A stretch of 64,000 nt of DNA from Bacillota bacterium. Its GTDB lineage: Bacteria > Bacillota > Clostridia > Acetivibrionales > JAFADI01. Position numbers and translations under genes: made by a program. Below are positions 29,225 to 40,350 of the stretch, piece by piece (within the stretch, counting starts at the first letter, position 1; each line of letters opens with the position of its first letter). The notes below the pieces were generated by a model that was not told the origin of the DNA, made no database searches, and worked only from the letters and a program-made list of their open reading frames with translations. The stretch covers positions 1 to 64,000 of the forward strand of contig JAFADI010000189.1 in assembly GCA_023424965.1 (NCBI GenBank), read 5' to 3'.

Positions 29225-29254
29225 ATTTTATCACTCATAAGCTAATCTTGTCAA
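29225..29254 (-). promoter_or_regulatory. Strong promoter of the str operon
   Basis: On the minus strand perfect TTGACA (29249-29254), 18 bases, TAAAAT (29225-29230) preceded by TGA, an extended -10. It lies between the rpoC terminator and rplGB and would drive rplGB-rpsL-rpsG-fusA-tuf. Confidence 0.85.
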
Positions 29255-29289
29255 GTTATAAAAGCTTTTGGGTATCGGGGCCAAGTGCC

Positions 29290-29323
29290 AAAAACAGGTA
29301 ATGGATGGCCATTACCTGTTTTC
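29290..29323 (-). terminator. Terminator after rpoC
   Basis: A 14-pair perfect stem (AAAACAGGTAATGG and its complement) around CCAT, followed on the minus strand by one further T. It is just past the rpoC stop and separates rpoBC from the str operon. Confidence 0.9.
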
Positions 29324-29329
29324 AATCCA

Positions 29330-32300
29330 CTATTCCACGACGGTGCTTATGCTTATATCCTTATACCTGCTCATTCCTGTTCCGGCAGGGATGAGTTTTC
29401 CGATAATTACATTTTCCTTAAGGCCTACCAGCGGGTCAATCTTTCCTTTGATGGCCGCTTCCGTCAGTACCCTTGTGGTTTCCTGGAAGGAAGCAGCGGA
29501 GAGGAAGGATTCGGTGGCCAGTGAAGCCTTGGTTATACCCAGCAGTGTGGATTTACCCGTTGCCGGCTTCAGCCCTTCCGCAGTAACCCTTGCATTCTCT
29601 TCCTCGAAGTCCAGGATATCCACCAGTCCGCCCGGCAGCATGTTGGTGTCGCCCGAGTCTTCGATCTTCACTTTTCTCATCATTTGCCTTACGATAACTT
29701 CAATGTGTTTGTCATTGATGTCAACACCCTGAAGCCTGTATACCCTCTGAACTTCCTGGAGAAGGTACCTCTGAACTCCCTTGGCACCCTTGATCTTCAA
29801 TATGTCATGTGGGTTTACGGAACCTTCCGTCAATTCATCACCGGGCTCCACAACCTCGCCTTCCTCAACTTTGAGCCTTGAGCCGTAAGGAATGAGGTAA
29901 TTTCTGGCATCTCCCTCATCGGAAGTGACGATAACCTCCCTCTTCTTCTTGGTCTCACTGATTTTGACGGTACCTCCGATTTCGGAGATAATTGCAAGAC
30001 CTTTGGGCTTTCTGGCTTCAAACAATTCCTCGACACGGGGAAGACCCTGTGTGATGTCATCACCGGCAACACCACCGGTGTGGAAGGTTCTCATGGTCAG
30101 CTGGGTACCGGGCTCGCCGATGGACTGGGCCGCGATGATACCGACGGCTTCACCCACGTTGCATTCCAGGCCGGTAGCCAGGTTGGCGCCATAACACTTG
30201 GCGCAAACGCCGAACTCGGAATGGCAGGTAAGCACCGACCGGATTTTTACCTTTTTAATTCCGGCTTTGACAACCCTTTCCGCTTCCTTGTCCTTGATCA
30301 TCTTATCCGCTTGAATCAGGATTTCTCCCGTTTCAGGATGGACAATGTCTTCCACGGTGTATCTGCCCACAATTCTTTCTGCAAGGCCTTCGATCACTTC
30401 ACTGCCGTCTTTTACATCTCCCACTTCAATGGTTCTCTTGGTACCGCAGTCGATTTCCCTTACGATAACATCCTGGCTTACGTCAACAAGACGGCGGGTA
30501 AGGTATCCTGAGTCGGCAGTTCTGAGCGCCGTATCCGCAAGACCTTTTCTGGCTCCGTGGGTGGAAATGAAGTATTCCAGAACGTTAAGCCCTTCACGGA
30601 AGTTGGCCCGGATAGGTATTTCGATGGTCTGCCCCTGGGTATCCGCCATAAGGCCTCGCATACCTGCCAGCTGTCGGATCTGGTTTACGTTACCTCTCGC
30701 ACCGGAGTGAGCCATCATGTAAACGGGGTTGAACTTGTCAAGGTTGGCCATAAGAGCGGTGGTAACATTCTCAACGGTCTCCGTCCAGGTGGCCACAACG
30801 GCGCTCTTTCTCTCTTCCTCGGAGATAAGGCCCCTCTTGTACTGCTTGCCTATATTTTCAACTCTTTCGTCTGCTTCCTTCAAATAGCGCTGCTTGATTT
30901 CCGGTATGACCATGTCCGAAACGCTGATGGTGATGGCACCCCTGGTGGAGTACTTGAAACCAAGGGACTTGATCTTATCCAGTATAACCGCGGTTTCGGT
31001 AGTGCCGTGGGCTTTGATGCACTTATCGATGATTCTTCCCAGGGCTTTTCTGTCCACAAGAAAGGTTACTTCCAGATCAAAAAACTTCTCGGGATCGCTC
31101 CGGTCCACAAAACCCATGTCCTGGGGAATGGCTTCGTTGAAAATCAGCCTTCCGGGAGTGGCGTCGATGATCTTTGTGACCTTCTGTCCGTCGATTTCCT
31201 TGCTCACCCTGACCCTGACCTTCGCATGCAGTCCTACGCTGCCCGTTTCATAAGCGAGGATGGCTTCCTGGGGATCTGCATAGATATTCCCTTCACCCTT
31301 TTCGCCGTCGCGTTCAATGGTGAGGTAGTAGCTGCCAAGCACCATGTCCTGGGTCGGAACCGTCACAGGACGTCCGTCCTGGGGCTTCAGCAGGTTGTTT
31401 GCCGAAAGCATGAGGAACCTGGCCTCTGCCTGCGCCTCTGCCGAAAGAGGTACGTGGACCGCCATCTGGTCTCCGTCAAAGTCCGCATTGTAAGCCGTAC
31501 ATACCAGAGGATGCAATTTGAGGGCCCTGCCTTCTACGAGGACAGGCTCAAAAGCCTGTATGCCAAGCCTGTGAAGGGTTGGCGCACGGTTGAGCAGCAC
31601 GGGATGTTCCTTGATAACCTCTTCCAGCACGTCCCAAACCTCGGTCTTAACCCTTTCAACCATTCTCTTTGCACTCTTGATGTTGTGCGCAAGCCCGTCG
31701 TTGACAAGCTTCTTCATTACAAAGGGTTTGAACAGCTCAAGAGCCATTTCCTTCGGGAGACCGCACTGGAATATTTTAAGCTCCGGTCCCACAACGATAA
31801 CGGAACGTCCGGAATAGTCAACACGCTTACCCAGAAGGTTCTGGCGGAAACGTCCCTGCTTGCCCTTCAGCATATCCGAAAGGGACTTGAGGGGCCTGTT
31901 GCCCGGGCCGGTTACCGGCCTTCCCCTTCTGCCGTTGTCTATAAGGGCGTCTACTGCTTCCTGCAGCATACGCTTTTCATTTCTCACGATGATATCGGGC
32001 GCTCCCAGGTCCAGGAGCCTCTTTAACCTGTTGTTCCTGTTGATGACCCTTCTGTAAAGGTCATTCAGGTCGGAAGTGGCAAACCTGCCGCCGTCAAGCT
32101 GTACCATCGGCCTGAGTTCGGGAGGGATTACGGGAATGACGTCGAGGATCATCCATTCGGGTCTGTTCCCTGAAAGCCTGAAAGATTCCACGACTTCCAG
32201 CCTCTTTATGTTTCGGATCCTCTTCTGTCCCGAAGAGTCCTTAAGTTCCGCCCTCAGTTCCCTGGACAGCTTTTCAAGGTCGATTTCCATCAGAAGCTCC

Positions 32301-32827
32301 TTAATAGCCTCTGCACCCATTCCTGCCTTGAATTTGAAGCCGAACTTCTCAACGCTGTCCCTGTATTCCTTTTCTGAGAGGATCTGCTTCTTTGAAAGTG
32401 GGGTCTGACCCGGATCGATCACTACATAGGAAGCAAAATACAGTATTTTTTCCAGAGCTCTGGGGGACATATCCAGGATAAGCCCCATACGGCTGGGTAT
32501 GCCTTTGAAATACCATATATGGGAAACGGGAGCTGCCAGTTCAATATGCCCCATTCTTTCCCTTCTTACCTTGGAACGGGTCACCTCTACGCCGCACCGG
32601 TCGCAGACAATTCCCTTATACCGGATCCTCTTGTATTTTCCGCAGTGGCATTCCCAGTCTTTCTGCGGTCCGAAGATCCTTTCGCAGAAAAGACCGTCCC
32701 TCTCGGGCTTTAAAGTTCTATAGTTAATGGTTTCCGGCTTTTTTACCTCGCCTTTCGACCATTCTCTGATTTTTTCCGGGGAAGCTAAACCTATCTTAAT
32801 CGAATCAAAGTTATTCAGTTCAAACAC
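29330..32827 (-). CDS. rpoC: RNA polymerase beta' subunit
   Basis: A 1165-residue catalytic subunit, complete and of Bacillota length. Visible: N-terminal zinc-binding [19 protein letters not shown], catalytic Mg motif [12 protein letters not shown], bridge and trigger-loop region ([19 protein letters not shown]), and a second zinc site (CGTKRT...[13 protein letters not shown]). It starts at GTG (32825-32827), 18 bases after rpoB. Confidence 0.98.
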   Translation of the reverse strand: MFELNNFDSIKIGLASPEKIREWSKGEVKKPETINYRTLKPERDGLFCERIFGPQKDWECHCGKYKRIRYKGIVCDRCGVEVTRSKVRRERMGHIELAAPVSHIWYFKGIPSRMGLILDMSPRALEKILYFASYVVIDPGQTPLSKKQILSEKEYRDSVEKFGFKFKAGMGAEAIKELLMEIDLEKLSRELRAELKDSSGQKRIRNIKRLEVVESFRLSGNRPEWMILDVIPVIPPELRPMVQLDGGRFATSDLNDLYRRVINRNNRLKRLLDLGAPDIIVRNEKRMLQEAVDALIDNGRRGRPVTGPGNRPLKSLSDMLKGKQGRFRQNLLGKRVDYSGRSVIVVGPELKIFQCGLPKEMALELFKPFVMKKLVNDGLAHNIKSAKRMVERVKTEVWDVLEEVIKEHPVLLNRAPTLHRLGIQAFEPVLVEGRALKLHPLVCTAYNADFDGDQMAVHVPLSAEAQAEARFLMLSANNLLKPQDGRPVTVPTQDMVLGSYYLTIERDGEKGEGNIYADPQEAILAYETGSVGLHAKVRVRVSKEIDGQKVTKIIDATPGRLIFNEAIPQDMGFVDRSDPEKFFDLEVTFLVDRKALGRIIDKCIKAHGTTETAVILDKIKSLGFKYSTRGAITISVSDMVIPEIKQRYLKEADERVENIGKQYKRGLISEEERKSAVVATWTETVENVTTALMANLDKFNPVYMMAHSGARGNVNQIRQLAGMRGLMADTQGQTIEIPIRANFREGLNVLEYFISTHGARKGLADTALRTADSGYLTRRLVDVSQDVIVREIDCGTKRTIEVGDVKDGSEVIEGLAERIVGRYTVEDIVHPETGEILIQADKMIKDKEAERVVKAGIKKVKIRSVLTCHSEFGVCAKCYGANLATGLECNVGEAVGIIAAQSIGEPGTQLTMRTFHTGGVAGDDITQGLPRVEELFEARKPKGLAIISEIGGTVKISETKKKREVIVTSDEGDARNYLIPYGSRLKVEEGEVVEPGDELTEGSVNPHDILKIKGAKGVQRYLLQEVQRVYRLQGVDINDKHIEVIVRQMMRKVKIEDSGDTNMLPGGLVDILDFEEENARVTAEGLKPATGKSTLLGITKASLATESFLSAASFQETTRVLTEAAIKGKIDPLVGLKENVIIGKLIPAGTGMSRYKDISISTVVE

Positions 32828-32845
32828 GCGCTTCTCTCCCTTCCA

Positions 32846-35800
32846 TTAGAATTCTTCGTCTTCAAAATTTTCTTCCAGCTCTTCTTCATCTGCAAAGAGA
32901 TCATCCACCAGACCTTCGTCCAGATTGTCTGCAGTGCTTAAATCCGTGAGATCAAAGTCTTCAATATCGATTTCATCCTCCAGGATATCATCGCCGATTT
33001 CGTCATAGTCGCTCAGGGGCGCTTCGTCCTCCCGGCCTTCGATGTTGACGTTGAGTTCTTCCAATTCATCCTCTACGGATTCCTTGATGGCGATCTCTTC
33101 CTTCTCTTCCGAGTATACCTTTACATCCAGGCAAAGGCTCTGGAGTTCCTTTATCAAAACCTTAAAGGATTCGGGAATTCCCGGTTCAGGAACATTTTCA
33201 CCCTTGACGATGGCTTCGTAGGTCTTGACCCTTCCCACCACGTCATCGGATTTGACCGTCAGGATTTCCTGCAGGGTATAAGCCGCTCCATAAGCTTCCA
33301 GGGCCCAAACCTCCATCTCTCCGAAACGCTGTCCGCCGAACTGCGCCTTACCGCCCAGAGGCTGCTGGGTAACCAGCGAGTAGGGACCTGTTGAACGGGC
33401 ATGGATCTTGTCGTCAACAAGGTGAGCCAGCTTAAGGATGTACATGTAGCCTACGGTAACCCTGTTGTCGAAGGGGTCTCCTGTCCTTCCGTCGTACAGC
33501 ACCGTCTTGCCGTCCGGTGAAAGGCCGGCCTTCTGGAGGGTTTCAACGATATCTTCTTCTGTGGCTCCGTCAAATACAGGCGTGGCAATTTCCCAGCCCA
33601 ATGCCCTTGCAGCGTAGCCAAGGTGTACTTCCAGCACCTGGCCGATATTCATACGTGAAGGAACGCCCAGAGGATTCAAAACGATTTCCAGGGGAGTTCC
33701 GTCCGGAAGGAAGGGCATATCCTCTTCGGGCATGATTCTTGAAATAACACCCTTGTTGCCGTGTCTTCCCGCCATCTTATCGCCCACGGATATTTTTCTC
33801 TTCTGCGCAATATATACTCTTACAAGCTGATTTACTCCCGGAGGCAGCTCATCGCCATTCTCTCTTGTAAATACCTTGACATCTACAATAATACCGGCTT
33901 CTCCATGAGGAACGCGAAGGGAGGTATCCCTCACTTCTCTCGCCTTTTCTCCGAAGATGGCCCTTAAGAGCCTTTCTTCCGCCGTAAGCTCCGTTTCACC
34001 CTTCGGTGTGACCTTTCCTACGAGAATATCGCCGGACCTGACTTCAGCGCCGATTCTGATGATTCCCCTGTCGTCCAGGTCTTTTAAAGAATCCTCGCTT
34101 ACATTGGGAATGTCCCTGGTTATTTCTTCAGGACCGAGCTTTGTATCCCTTGCTTCGGCCTCATATTCTTCTATATGGATGGATGTAAATACATCCTCTT
34201 TTACAAGCTTTTCACTGATCAGGATGGCATCCTCGTAATTATAGCCTTCCCAGGTCATAAAACCGATGAGGATATTCCTTCCGAGGGCGATTTCACCGTT
34301 ATCGGTGGAAGGGCCGTCCGCAATCACGTCTCCCTTGTCTACAACCTCTCCCTTTCTTACGATGGGCCTCTGGTTGATACAGGTTCCCTGGTTGGACCTC
34401 AGATATTTAAGGAGCTTGTAGACATCCTTCTTGCCTTCTTTGGTCTTTATAACCACTTCACTGGCAGACACCTTATCGATAACACCCGGATTTTTCGCCA
34501 ATACCACAACACCGGAATCCCTGGCGGCTTTGTATTCTATTCCCGTACCTACCACCGGAGCCTCCGTCCTTACGAGGGGAACGGCCTGACGCTGCATGTT
34601 CGAACCCATGAGCGCACGGTTGGCGTCGTCGTTTTCAAGGAAGGGAATCATGGCGGTAGCAACGGAAACCAGCTGCTTGGGTGAAACGTCCATGTAGTCT
34701 ATCCTGCTGTACTCCAGCTCCAGTATTTCTTCCTTGTAACGGCAGGCGATCTTCTTGTCAACAAATTTGCCGCTCTCATCGAGAGGCTCATTTGCCTGTG
34801 CTACGAAGAACTGGTCTTCTTCATCCGCCGTCAGGTAAACAATTTCCTCGGTAACAAGTCCCTTTTCCTTGTCAACCTTCCGATAGGGCGCTTCAATAAA
34901 CCCGTACTCATTAATCCTGGCGTAGGTGCTCAAAGAACCGATAAGACCAATGTTAGGACCTTCAGGTGTCTCTATAGGGCACATACGGCCATAATGGGAG
35001 TGGTGAACGTCACGGACTTCGAAGCCCGCTCTTTCACGGCTCAAACCACCGGGTCCCAGGGCGCTCAGCCTTCTCTTGTGGGTCAGCTCTGCCAGAGGGT
35101 TGGTCTGATCCATGAACTGTGAAAGCTGGCTGCTTCCGAAAAATTCCTTGATGGCGGCCGCCACCGGTCTGATATTGATAAGCGCCTGAGGCGTCACAAT
35201 GTCAATATCCTGGATGGTCATTCTCTCCCTTACAACTCTCTCCATCCTGGCAAGACCGATACGGAACTGGTTCTGCAGCAATTCGCCCACCGAACGCAGT
35301 CTTCTGTTGCCCAGATGGTCGATATCGTCAATGGTGCCGATCCCGTAGTTGAGGTTTATGATGTAATTAATGGAGGCAATGATATCTTCAACGGTGATAT
35401 TCTTTGGAATCAATTCGTCAAGGTTCTCTTTCAGGGCCTTTTTGATCTGCTCCTGGCCTTGATTTTCGTTTAAAATGTTTGTCAGGACGTCAAATCTGAC
35501 CTTCTCGGTGATCCCTATGTCTGTAACGTCAAAATCCACATGGGCACGGATATCAACGGTATTGTTGCCCATTACCTTGACTTTTTTGTCTTCTACATAT
35601 ATGTATGCCACATTCACGCCCAGGTTCTGGATGTACCAGGCTTTCTCCCTGTCGATCCTGTCGTTTTCGGCTACCACAATCTCACCGGTGCCGGGATCCA
35701 CGATATCTTCAGCCGCCCTGTAGCCATTTATCCTGGAGGCGATGGAAAGCTTTTTATTGAACTTGAATCTTCCCACCTTCGCCAGGTCATATCTCTTGGG

Positions 35801-36580
35801 GTCGAAGAAAAGACCGTTCAAGAGGGAACGGGCGCTGTCCACCGTCGGAGGTTCGCCGGGTCTCAGTCTCTTATATACTTCAAGCAGACCCTCGTCCGCC
35901 GTTTTTGCATTGTCCTTTTGAATGGTAGCAACGATCCTCTCGTCTTCGCCGAGGAGCTGCATGATTTCAAAATCCGTGCCATAGCCCAGGGCACGTATGA
36001 GAACGGTGATGGGAAGCTTTCTTGTTCTATCTATTCTCACCGACAAAATATCGTTGGAATCGGTCTCATATTCCAGCCAGGCACCCCTGTTGGGAATGAC
36101 GGTATTGGAAAAGAGTTTTTTCCCTGTGCGGTCAAACTTCATGGAATAGTAAATACCGGGGGATCTGACCAACTGGCTTACAATAACCCTTTCGGCGCCA
36201 TTGATGATAAATGTGCCGTTATCCGTCATGAGAGGGAAATCGCCCATGAAGATTTCCTGCTCCTTCACCTCGCCGGTTTCCTTGTTAATCAGGCGCACCT
36301 TGACTTTAAGAGGGGCAGAATAGGTCGTGTCCCTTTCCTTACATTCTTCTACACTGTATTTGGGAGACTCATCGAGGGAATAGTCGGGAAATTCCAGAAG
36401 TAAATTACCTGTATAATCGGTAATAGGAGATATGTCCCTGAATACTTCTCTTAAACCTTCTTCCAAAAACCATTTATAAGAATTTTTTTGAACCTCGATC
36501 AGGTTCGGCATGTCTAGAACTTCGTCGATTTTGGAGTAGCTCATCCGAATATTTTTACCCATTTGTACTGGATGTACCAT
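32846..36580 (-). CDS. rpoB: RNA polymerase beta subunit
   Basis: A 1244-residue subunit, complete. The rifampicin-binding cluster [20 protein letters not shown] and following RLSALGPGG are wild type. The C-terminus ends with a strongly acidic tail of about 75 residues (runs of Asp/Glu), a feature of several Clostridia. The ATG follows GAGGTGA by six bases. Unlike the usual bacterial order, rplL is not the upstream neighbour: mgtA lies between them. Confidence 0.98.
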   Translation of the reverse strand: MVHPVQMGKNIRMSYSKIDEVLDMPNLIEVQKNSYKWFLEEGLREVFRDISPITDYTGNLLLEFPDYSLDESPKYSVEECKERDTTYSAPLKVKVRLINKETGEVKEQEIFMGDFPLMTDNGTFIINGAERVIVSQLVRSPGIYYSMKFDRTGKKLFSNTVIPNRGAWLEYETDSNDILSVRIDRTRKLPITVLIRALGYGTDFEIMQLLGEDERIVATIQKDNAKTADEGLLEVYKRLRPGEPPTVDSARSLLNGLFFDPKRYDLAKVGRFKFNKKLSIASRINGYRAAEDIVDPGTGEIVVAENDRIDREKAWYIQNLGVNVAYIYVEDKKVKVMGNNTVDIRAHVDFDVTDIGITEKVRFDVLTNILNENQGQEQIKKALKENLDELIPKNITVEDIIASINYIINLNYGIGTIDDIDHLGNRRLRSVGELLQNQFRIGLARMERVVRERMTIQDIDIVTPQALINIRPVAAAIKEFFGSSQLSQFMDQTNPLAELTHKRRLSALGPGGLSRERAGFEVRDVHHSHYGRMCPIETPEGPNIGLIGSLSTYARINEYGFIEAPYRKVDKEKGLVTEEIVYLTADEEDQFFVAQANEPLDESGKFVDKKIACRYKEEILELEYSRIDYMDVSPKQLVSVATAMIPFLENDDANRALMGSNMQRQAVPLVRTEAPVVGTGIEYKAARDSGVVVLAKNPGVIDKVSASEVVIKTKEGKKDVYKLLKYLRSNQGTCINQRPIVRKGEVVDKGDVIADGPSTDNGEIALGRNILIGFMTWEGYNYEDAILISEKLVKEDVFTSIHIEEYEAEARDTKLGPEEITRDIPNVSEDSLKDLDDRGIIRIGAEVRSGDILVGKVTPKGETELTAEERLLRAIFGEKAREVRDTSLRVPHGEAGIIVDVKVFTRENGDELPPGVNQLVRVYIAQKRKISVGDKMAGRHGNKGVISRIMPEEDMPFLPDGTPLEIVLNPLGVPSRMNIGQVLEVHLGYAARALGWEIATPVFDGATEEDIVETLQKAGLSPDGKTVLYDGRTGDPFDNRVTVGYMYILKLAHLVDDKIHARSTGPYSLVTQQPLGGKAQFGGQRFGEMEVWALEAYGAAYTLQEILTVKSDDVVGRVKTYEAIVKGENVPEPGIPESFKVLIKELQSLCLDVKVYSEEKEEIAIKESVEDELEELNVNIEGREDEAPLSDYDEIGDDILEDEIDIEDFDLTDLSTADNLDEGLVDDLFADEEELEENFEDEEF

Positions 36581-37075
36581 TAAATATCACCTCATAAGTT
36601 TTGACTTTTTTCAAAAACACTGCAATCTAAAATCGACCGGAATGAAAAACTTCAAGCATTTAAAAACTATCTCACGTAGGGGCTGCTCTCGGGAAAAATA
36701 CACAACATAATTCAGAAATGCAACAACACAATACATATAACAGCTTGTATAAAACTGCCAAACATATTGTCTTGTTCGAATCCGGCTTACACGTATGTAA
36801 TTTTCAAAAGATGCCAAATGCTTTAGCCTTTAATGTATCTGAGTGTATGTTAACGATGCTTTTAGTAGTATTATTAAAAACACCGCAGGAGTCTTATGTA
36901 AGTTTCAAAGTATATTTTCCGTTAAAGTACATATACTATAAGTGGCCTATTTTTCGCAACCACAAAATATTATTAACACTTATTGTCTTATTTATTCCCC
37001 TATGATATAATCAATTTAACAAATCTTAAACCAATTAATCAAATATAGTCATAGTGGTATGAATTTACAACGCAG
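36581..37075 (-). other. Long A/T-rich rpoBC leader
   Basis: About 495 bases separate the predicted rpoBC transcription start from the rpoB ATG. Both strands hold open frames of 60-95 codons but without ribosome sites or protein-like composition. I see small hairpins but no riboswitch, tRNA or r-protein leader that I can name. Confidence 0.5.
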
Positions 37076-37081
37076 TTTATA

Positions 37082-37110
37082 ATTTTAACATAGGATATGG
37101 TACTTGTCAA
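37082..37110 (-). promoter_or_regulatory. Strong promoter of rpoBC
   Basis: On the minus strand perfect TTGACA (37105-37110), 17 bases, TAAAAT (37082-37087) with TGT just upstream, an extended -10. It gives rpoBC its own start independent of the r-protein genes and mgtA. Confidence 0.85.
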
Positions 37111-37170
37111 TATTTCTTCGGTACATTATTACAGTAAATTTACAAAAATTCAAAAGTTTGCTTTTCCCGG

Positions 37171-37193
37171 AATCCTTGCAAAAGGATTTTTTT
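37171..37193 (+). terminator. Orphan plus-strand terminator-like hairpin
   Basis: On the plus strand AATCCTT-GCAA-AAGGATT is followed by T-rich sequence. No plus-strand gene precedes it; it lies opposite the region just upstream of the rpoBC promoter. It might stop antisense transcription. Confidence 0.5.
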
Positions 37194-37282
37194 AATGCCG
37201 TTTCAACAACCTTCTTAGACAAATACTTTGCCCTCTCTGAGTACTTAACACATCATCGCGATGGCTAATACGGCAGAAAGCG

Positions 37283-37321
37283 GAAAAAGCGCCTGCCGGG
37301 AAATACCGATAAGCGCTTTTC
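37283..37321 (-). terminator. Terminator after mgtA
   Basis: On the minus strand AAAAGCGC pairs with GCGCTTTT, with inner CGG/CCG pairing around a GAAA-like loop region. It lies about 20 bases after the mgtA stop and isolates mgtA from rpoBC. Confidence 0.8.
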
Positions 37322-37338
37322 ATTTCATGTGTTCTGCA

Positions 37339-39984
37339 TCACATCCACTCTCCATAACGATGCATATATACCTTCTTGACAAGCTGTACACACAGGAGAT
37401 ACCCTGCCAGAATGACAACCAACCATGGAACAAACAGCGCTGGCAGACGCAGCATGTCAAGGCCGATTGCAAAGTCCGTAAAACCGGTTGCAAGTGCGAC
37501 CACCGCGACGATAAACGTGGACAGGAACAGCGGCATGGACGGGTTACTTTGCAGGAACGGCAATTTAGCCGTACGAATCATGTGGATGACCAGCACCTGA
37601 GATACCGTCCCGAACACAAACCATCCGCATTGGAACAGCGGCGACAGCTCCACCGTATTCGCACCGATGGCCCGCCACATGACAGCGAAGCACAAAATAT
37701 CAAACACGGAACTCAGCGGCCCCAAAAATGCCATAAAGGACTTGATGGACCGAGTTTCCCACTTGCGCGGCTTTTTAATGTACTCCTTATCCACGCTGTC
37801 AAAGGGTATGCCCATTTGAGAGAAATCGCACAGCAGATTTTGCGTCAATATCTGCACCGGCAGCATCGGTAAAAACGGCAGGAAGATGCTGGCGACAATG
37901 ACCGAGATCATATTGCCGAAATTGCCGCTTGCCGCCATTTTGATATATTTGATGATGTTCCCGAAAGTGCGGCGGCCCTCGATGACCCCCTCTTCAAGCA
38001 CCATCAAATCCTTTTTCAGCAGGATGATGTCGGCGGTCTCTTTGGCAATGTCCACGGCGCTGTCCACCGAAATGCCCACATCCGCCTGGCGTAGCGGAGG
38101 CGCATCATTGATGCCGTCGCCCATATATCCGACTGTATGCCCCGCAATCTGGAAAGCTTTCACTACCCTCTCCTTTTGGGATGGGGACAATTTTGCAAAC
38201 AAGTCGCAGGTGCCTACCTCATCCAGCAATGCCGCGTCGTCCATCCGTTCGATGTCGCGGCCCGTCAACAGCCGGGAGGTATTCACGCCCACCTTGCCGC
38301 AAACCTTCACCGCCACACCTTCACTGTCTCCGGTTAGTACGACCGTTCTCACACCGTGTTCACGTAGTGCTGCAATCGCTGCCCCGGCACTCTCTTTGGG
38401 CGGGTCAAGAAAGCCCACAAAACCAATTAAAACCATATCCCGTTCATCGGCTACGCTGAAGGTACCACTGTCGGGAACCTCATTTTTCTGCGCCACGGCA
38501 ATCATCCGAAGGCCATCGGCATTGTACTTTTCATAGGTTGCCAATGCCATACGCCTGCTTTTTTCATCCATTGGCAAAACTCGCCCGCTTATCTCTACAA
38601 AGGAGGAGATGGCGATAATCTCCTCCACCGCACCCTTGGTAATAAGCTGCCGTTTCCCACTTCTGTCCGTTAAAACCACGCTCATCCTGCGGCGTGAAAA
38701 ATCAAAGGGGATTTCATCCACCAGGTTATAAGCGTCCAGCATACTTTGCAGCCCGTTCTGCACAGCCCGATTGATGATGGCAAGATCAATCAGATTTTTG
38801 AGGCCCGTCTGAAAATAGCTGTTGAGGTAAGCGTGGCGTAGAATGCGGGCGTCATCCTCGCCGTGCAGATTCATGTACTTTTCCAGCACGATTTTATCCT
38901 CGGTCAACGTCCCGGTTTTGTCAGTGCAAAGTACATCCATCTCCCCAAAGGTCTGTATCGCCCCGAGGGTACGGACGATAACCTTGTGCCTGGACATGGA
39001 AACTGCACCTTTTGCCAGTGTTGAGGTCATAATGACAGGCAGCATTTCCGGCGTAAGCCCCACCGCAATGCTGATGGCAAAAAGCAGTGCACCCGCCCAA
39101 TCTCTTTTAGCCAATCCGTTAATTAGAAATACGATGGGAACCATGACCAGCATCATCCGGACCAGGAGGCCGCTGACTGAGTCCACACCGCGCTCAAAAC
39201 TGGTTTTCGCCCTGTCACCGGACAGGGATTTTGCCATCGACCCGAAATAAGTGCTGTTACCGGTGGCCAGCACTACGGCCATGGCACTGCCGCTCACAAT
39301 GTTGGATCCCATGAAACCGATATTTTGCAAATCCGTCAGCCCGTCATCCTTCTCGTCTCGCATGTCGCTGAATTTCTCCACAGGGTTGGATTCGCCGGTC
39401 AAAGCCGCCTGTGCGACAAAGGTGTCCTTCGTCGTCAAAAATCGCACATCCGCCGGCAGCATATCCCCTGCCGAAAGGCGGACAATATCCCCGGGAACCA
39501 CCTCGTCCATAGGGATTTCAGCCAGCTTTCCATCCCGCCAGACATCCGCTTTGTTGGAAATCATTTTTGACAGTTTTTCGGCAGCCTCATTGGAGCGTTG
39601 GCTCTGCACGAAGGCAACCAGGCTGGAGAGAAGGACCAGTGATAAAATGATAATAACGGTGAGATAATCGGGTCTTGATGACGCCACAACGTCCGTAAAA
39701 TAGGTGATAGCGGCGATGAGAAGCAAGATGACGTTGAAAGGATTGACAACTGCTTCCCTCAACCTATGCAGCACCGTATTTTTATTTCCTACGGTAATCA
39801 CGTTTTTTCCAAATTCATCCTGCCTGTTTTCTACTTCTTCGCTTGAGAGGCCTGCCTGTGTAGTAGACAGACGCGTCAAAAGTTCCTCTCCCGTCAGGAA
39901 AGCATAGGAGCGGAGCTTTATTTCGGTATCCTGCTTGTTTTTCTGAATCTGCCTGCCAAGAGTTTTTCTTCTCATGAAATTCAC
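37339..39984 (-). CDS. mgtA: Magnesium-translocating P-type ATPase
   Basis: A P-IIIB-type magnesium importer of about 881 residues. The cytoplasmic N-terminus precedes ten predicted helices. Phosphorylation motif DKTGTLTED, hinge GDGINDAPPLRQADVGIS and the MgtA-type stretch MAASGNFGNMISV are present. A GTG start at 39984 is preferred (AAAGGA nine bases upstream); an ATG at 39993 sits too close to that site. It lies between rplL and rpoB, bounded by its own promoter, a structured leader with attenuator, and a terminator. GC content looks like that of the neighbours, so recent transfer is not obvious. Confidence 0.93.
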   Translation of the reverse strand: MNFMRRKTLGRQIQKNKQDTEIKLRSYAFLTGEELLTRLSTTQAGLSSEEVENRQDEFGKNVITVGNKNTVLHRLREAVVNPFNVILLLIAAITYFTDVVASSRPDYLTVIIILSLVLLSSLVAFVQSQRSNEAAEKLSKMISNKADVWRDGKLAEIPMDEVVPGDIVRLSAGDMLPADVRFLTTKDTFVAQAALTGESNPVEKFSDMRDEKDDGLTDLQNIGFMGSNIVSGSAMAVVLATGNSTYFGSMAKSLSGDRAKTSFERGVDSVSGLLVRMMLVMVPIVFLINGLAKRDWAGALLFAISIAVGLTPEMLPVIMTSTLAKGAVSMSRHKVIVRTLGAIQTFGEMDVLCTDKTGTLTEDKIVLEKYMNLHGEDDARILRHAYLNSYFQTGLKNLIDLAIINRAVQNGLQSMLDAYNLVDEIPFDFSRRRMSVVLTDRSGKRQLITKGAVEEIIAISSFVEISGRVLPMDEKSRRMALATYEKYNADGLRMIAVAQKNEVPDSGTFSVADERDMVLIGFVGFLDPPKESAGAAIAALREHGVRTVVLTGDSEGVAVKVCGKVGVNTSRLLTGRDIERMDDAALLDEVGTCDLFAKLSPSQKERVVKAFQIAGHTVGYMGDGINDAPPLRQADVGISVDSAVDIAKETADIILLKKDLMVLEEGVIEGRRTFGNIIKYIKMAASGNFGNMISVIVASIFLPFLPMLPVQILTQNLLCDFSQMGIPFDSVDKEYIKKPRKWETRSIKSFMAFLGPLSSVFDILCFAVMWRAIGANTVELSPLFQCGWFVFGTVSQVLVIHMIRTAKLPFLQSNPSMPLFLSTFIVAVVALATGFTDFAIGLDMLRLPALFVPWLVVILAGYLLCVQLVKKVYMHRYGEWM

Positions 39985-40039
39985 TGGAATCATTCCTTTC
40001 TTTGTTTAGGATTCCCCAGCGAAAACATAATAAAGAAAC

Positions 40040-40064
40040 AAAAAAAGCCGTCCCAATAGACGGC
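40040..40064 (-). terminator. Attenuator in the mgtA leader
   Basis: GCCGTC-TATTGG-GACGGC followed by seven T on the minus strand, 55 bases before the mgtA start. As it lies between promoter and gene it should act as a regulated attenuator. Confidence 0.85.
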
Positions 40065-40090
40065 GGTATATGCGCAGACAGATCAATCCA

Positions 40091-40201
40091 TCAGCATAAA
40101 TGCACAATGGACAACAGCCCGCGAGAAACGCCGACCAGTGGGTATATGTTTCCATACTGGGGTTTGAAGCCGCCTAGCGGACTTCGGGGATTGCCGTCCA
40201 T
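40091..40201 (-). CDS. Putative 36-residue leader peptide upstream of mgtA
   Basis: An ATG preceded by AAGGAAGTGAG opens a 36-codon frame. It reads MDGNPRSPLGGFKPQYG, then a hydrophobic tail ending LLSIVHLC, and stops with TGA. It has four prolines in its first 21 residues. The frame spans the pairing segments of the leader, so its translation would compete with folding. Salmonella mgtA uses a proline-rich leader peptide; similarity is conceptual, not by sequence. It may be only a chance frame over a structured RNA. Confidence 0.4.
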   Translation of the reverse strand: MDGNPRSPLGGFKPQYGNIYPLVGVSRGLLSIVHLC

Positions 40202-40252
40202 CGTCTCACTTCCTTTTTCTAAAAATGAAAAACATTATTATCTAGCCTATTA

Positions 40253-40281
40253 ATTTTATCGGATCAACATAAGAAAGTCAA
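40253..40281 (-). promoter_or_regulatory. Promoter of mgtA
   Basis: On the minus strand TTGACT (40276-40281), 17 bases, TAAAAT (40253-40258). It lies between the rplL terminator and the mgtA leader. Confidence 0.8.
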
Positions 40282-40321
40282 TCAAATGATTGTTAATTTC
40301 AGCCATTTTAAAGCAGTGTAC

Positions 40322-40350
40322 AAAAAAACCCACCTTCCGGTGGGTTTTTC
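40322..40350 (-). terminator. Terminator after rplL
   Basis: An AAAACCCACC/GGTGGGTTTT stem with a four-base loop and seven T on the minus strand, 14 bases past rplL. It ends the rplJL transcript before mgtA. Confidence 0.93.

Larger units (their letters stand above)
39985..40246 (-). ncRNA. Structured attenuator leader of mgtA
   Basis: About 260 transcribed bases. On the minus strand ATGGAC (40196-40201) can pair with GTCCAT (about 40107-40112), closing a multi-hairpin domain. Inside are a GAAG/CCGC-TAG-GCGG/CTTC stem and a CCAGT...ACTGG stem capped by a GAAA tetraloop. A terminator at 40040-40064 follows. GACGGC at 40193-40198 could instead pair with the 5' arm of that terminator, giving an antiterminator. 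A 36-codon ORF lies inside. It does not match the M-box magnesium riboswitch that I know. Confidence 0.6.

Noticed and set aside
36770..36800. tRNA T-loop-like TTCGAATCC on the plus strand
   Set aside because: The flanking bases do not form the five-pair T-stem and no acceptor, D or anticodon arms are present.
36611..37005. Open frames of 68 codons (minus) and 95 codons (plus) in the rpoBC leader
   Set aside because: No ribosome sites, A/T-driven composition, overlap on opposite strands, and position inside a predicted untranslated leader.
37339..39984. mgtA as a recent horizontal acquisition
   Set aside because: Sampled GC content is similar to rpoB and no transposase, repeat or tRNA borders were seen.
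40040..40246. M-box (ykoK) magnesium riboswitch upstream of mgtA
   Set aside because: Only a short GUGAGAC resemblance to the M-box GGUGAGGC; the other conserved loops that I know are absent. A covariance search would settle it.
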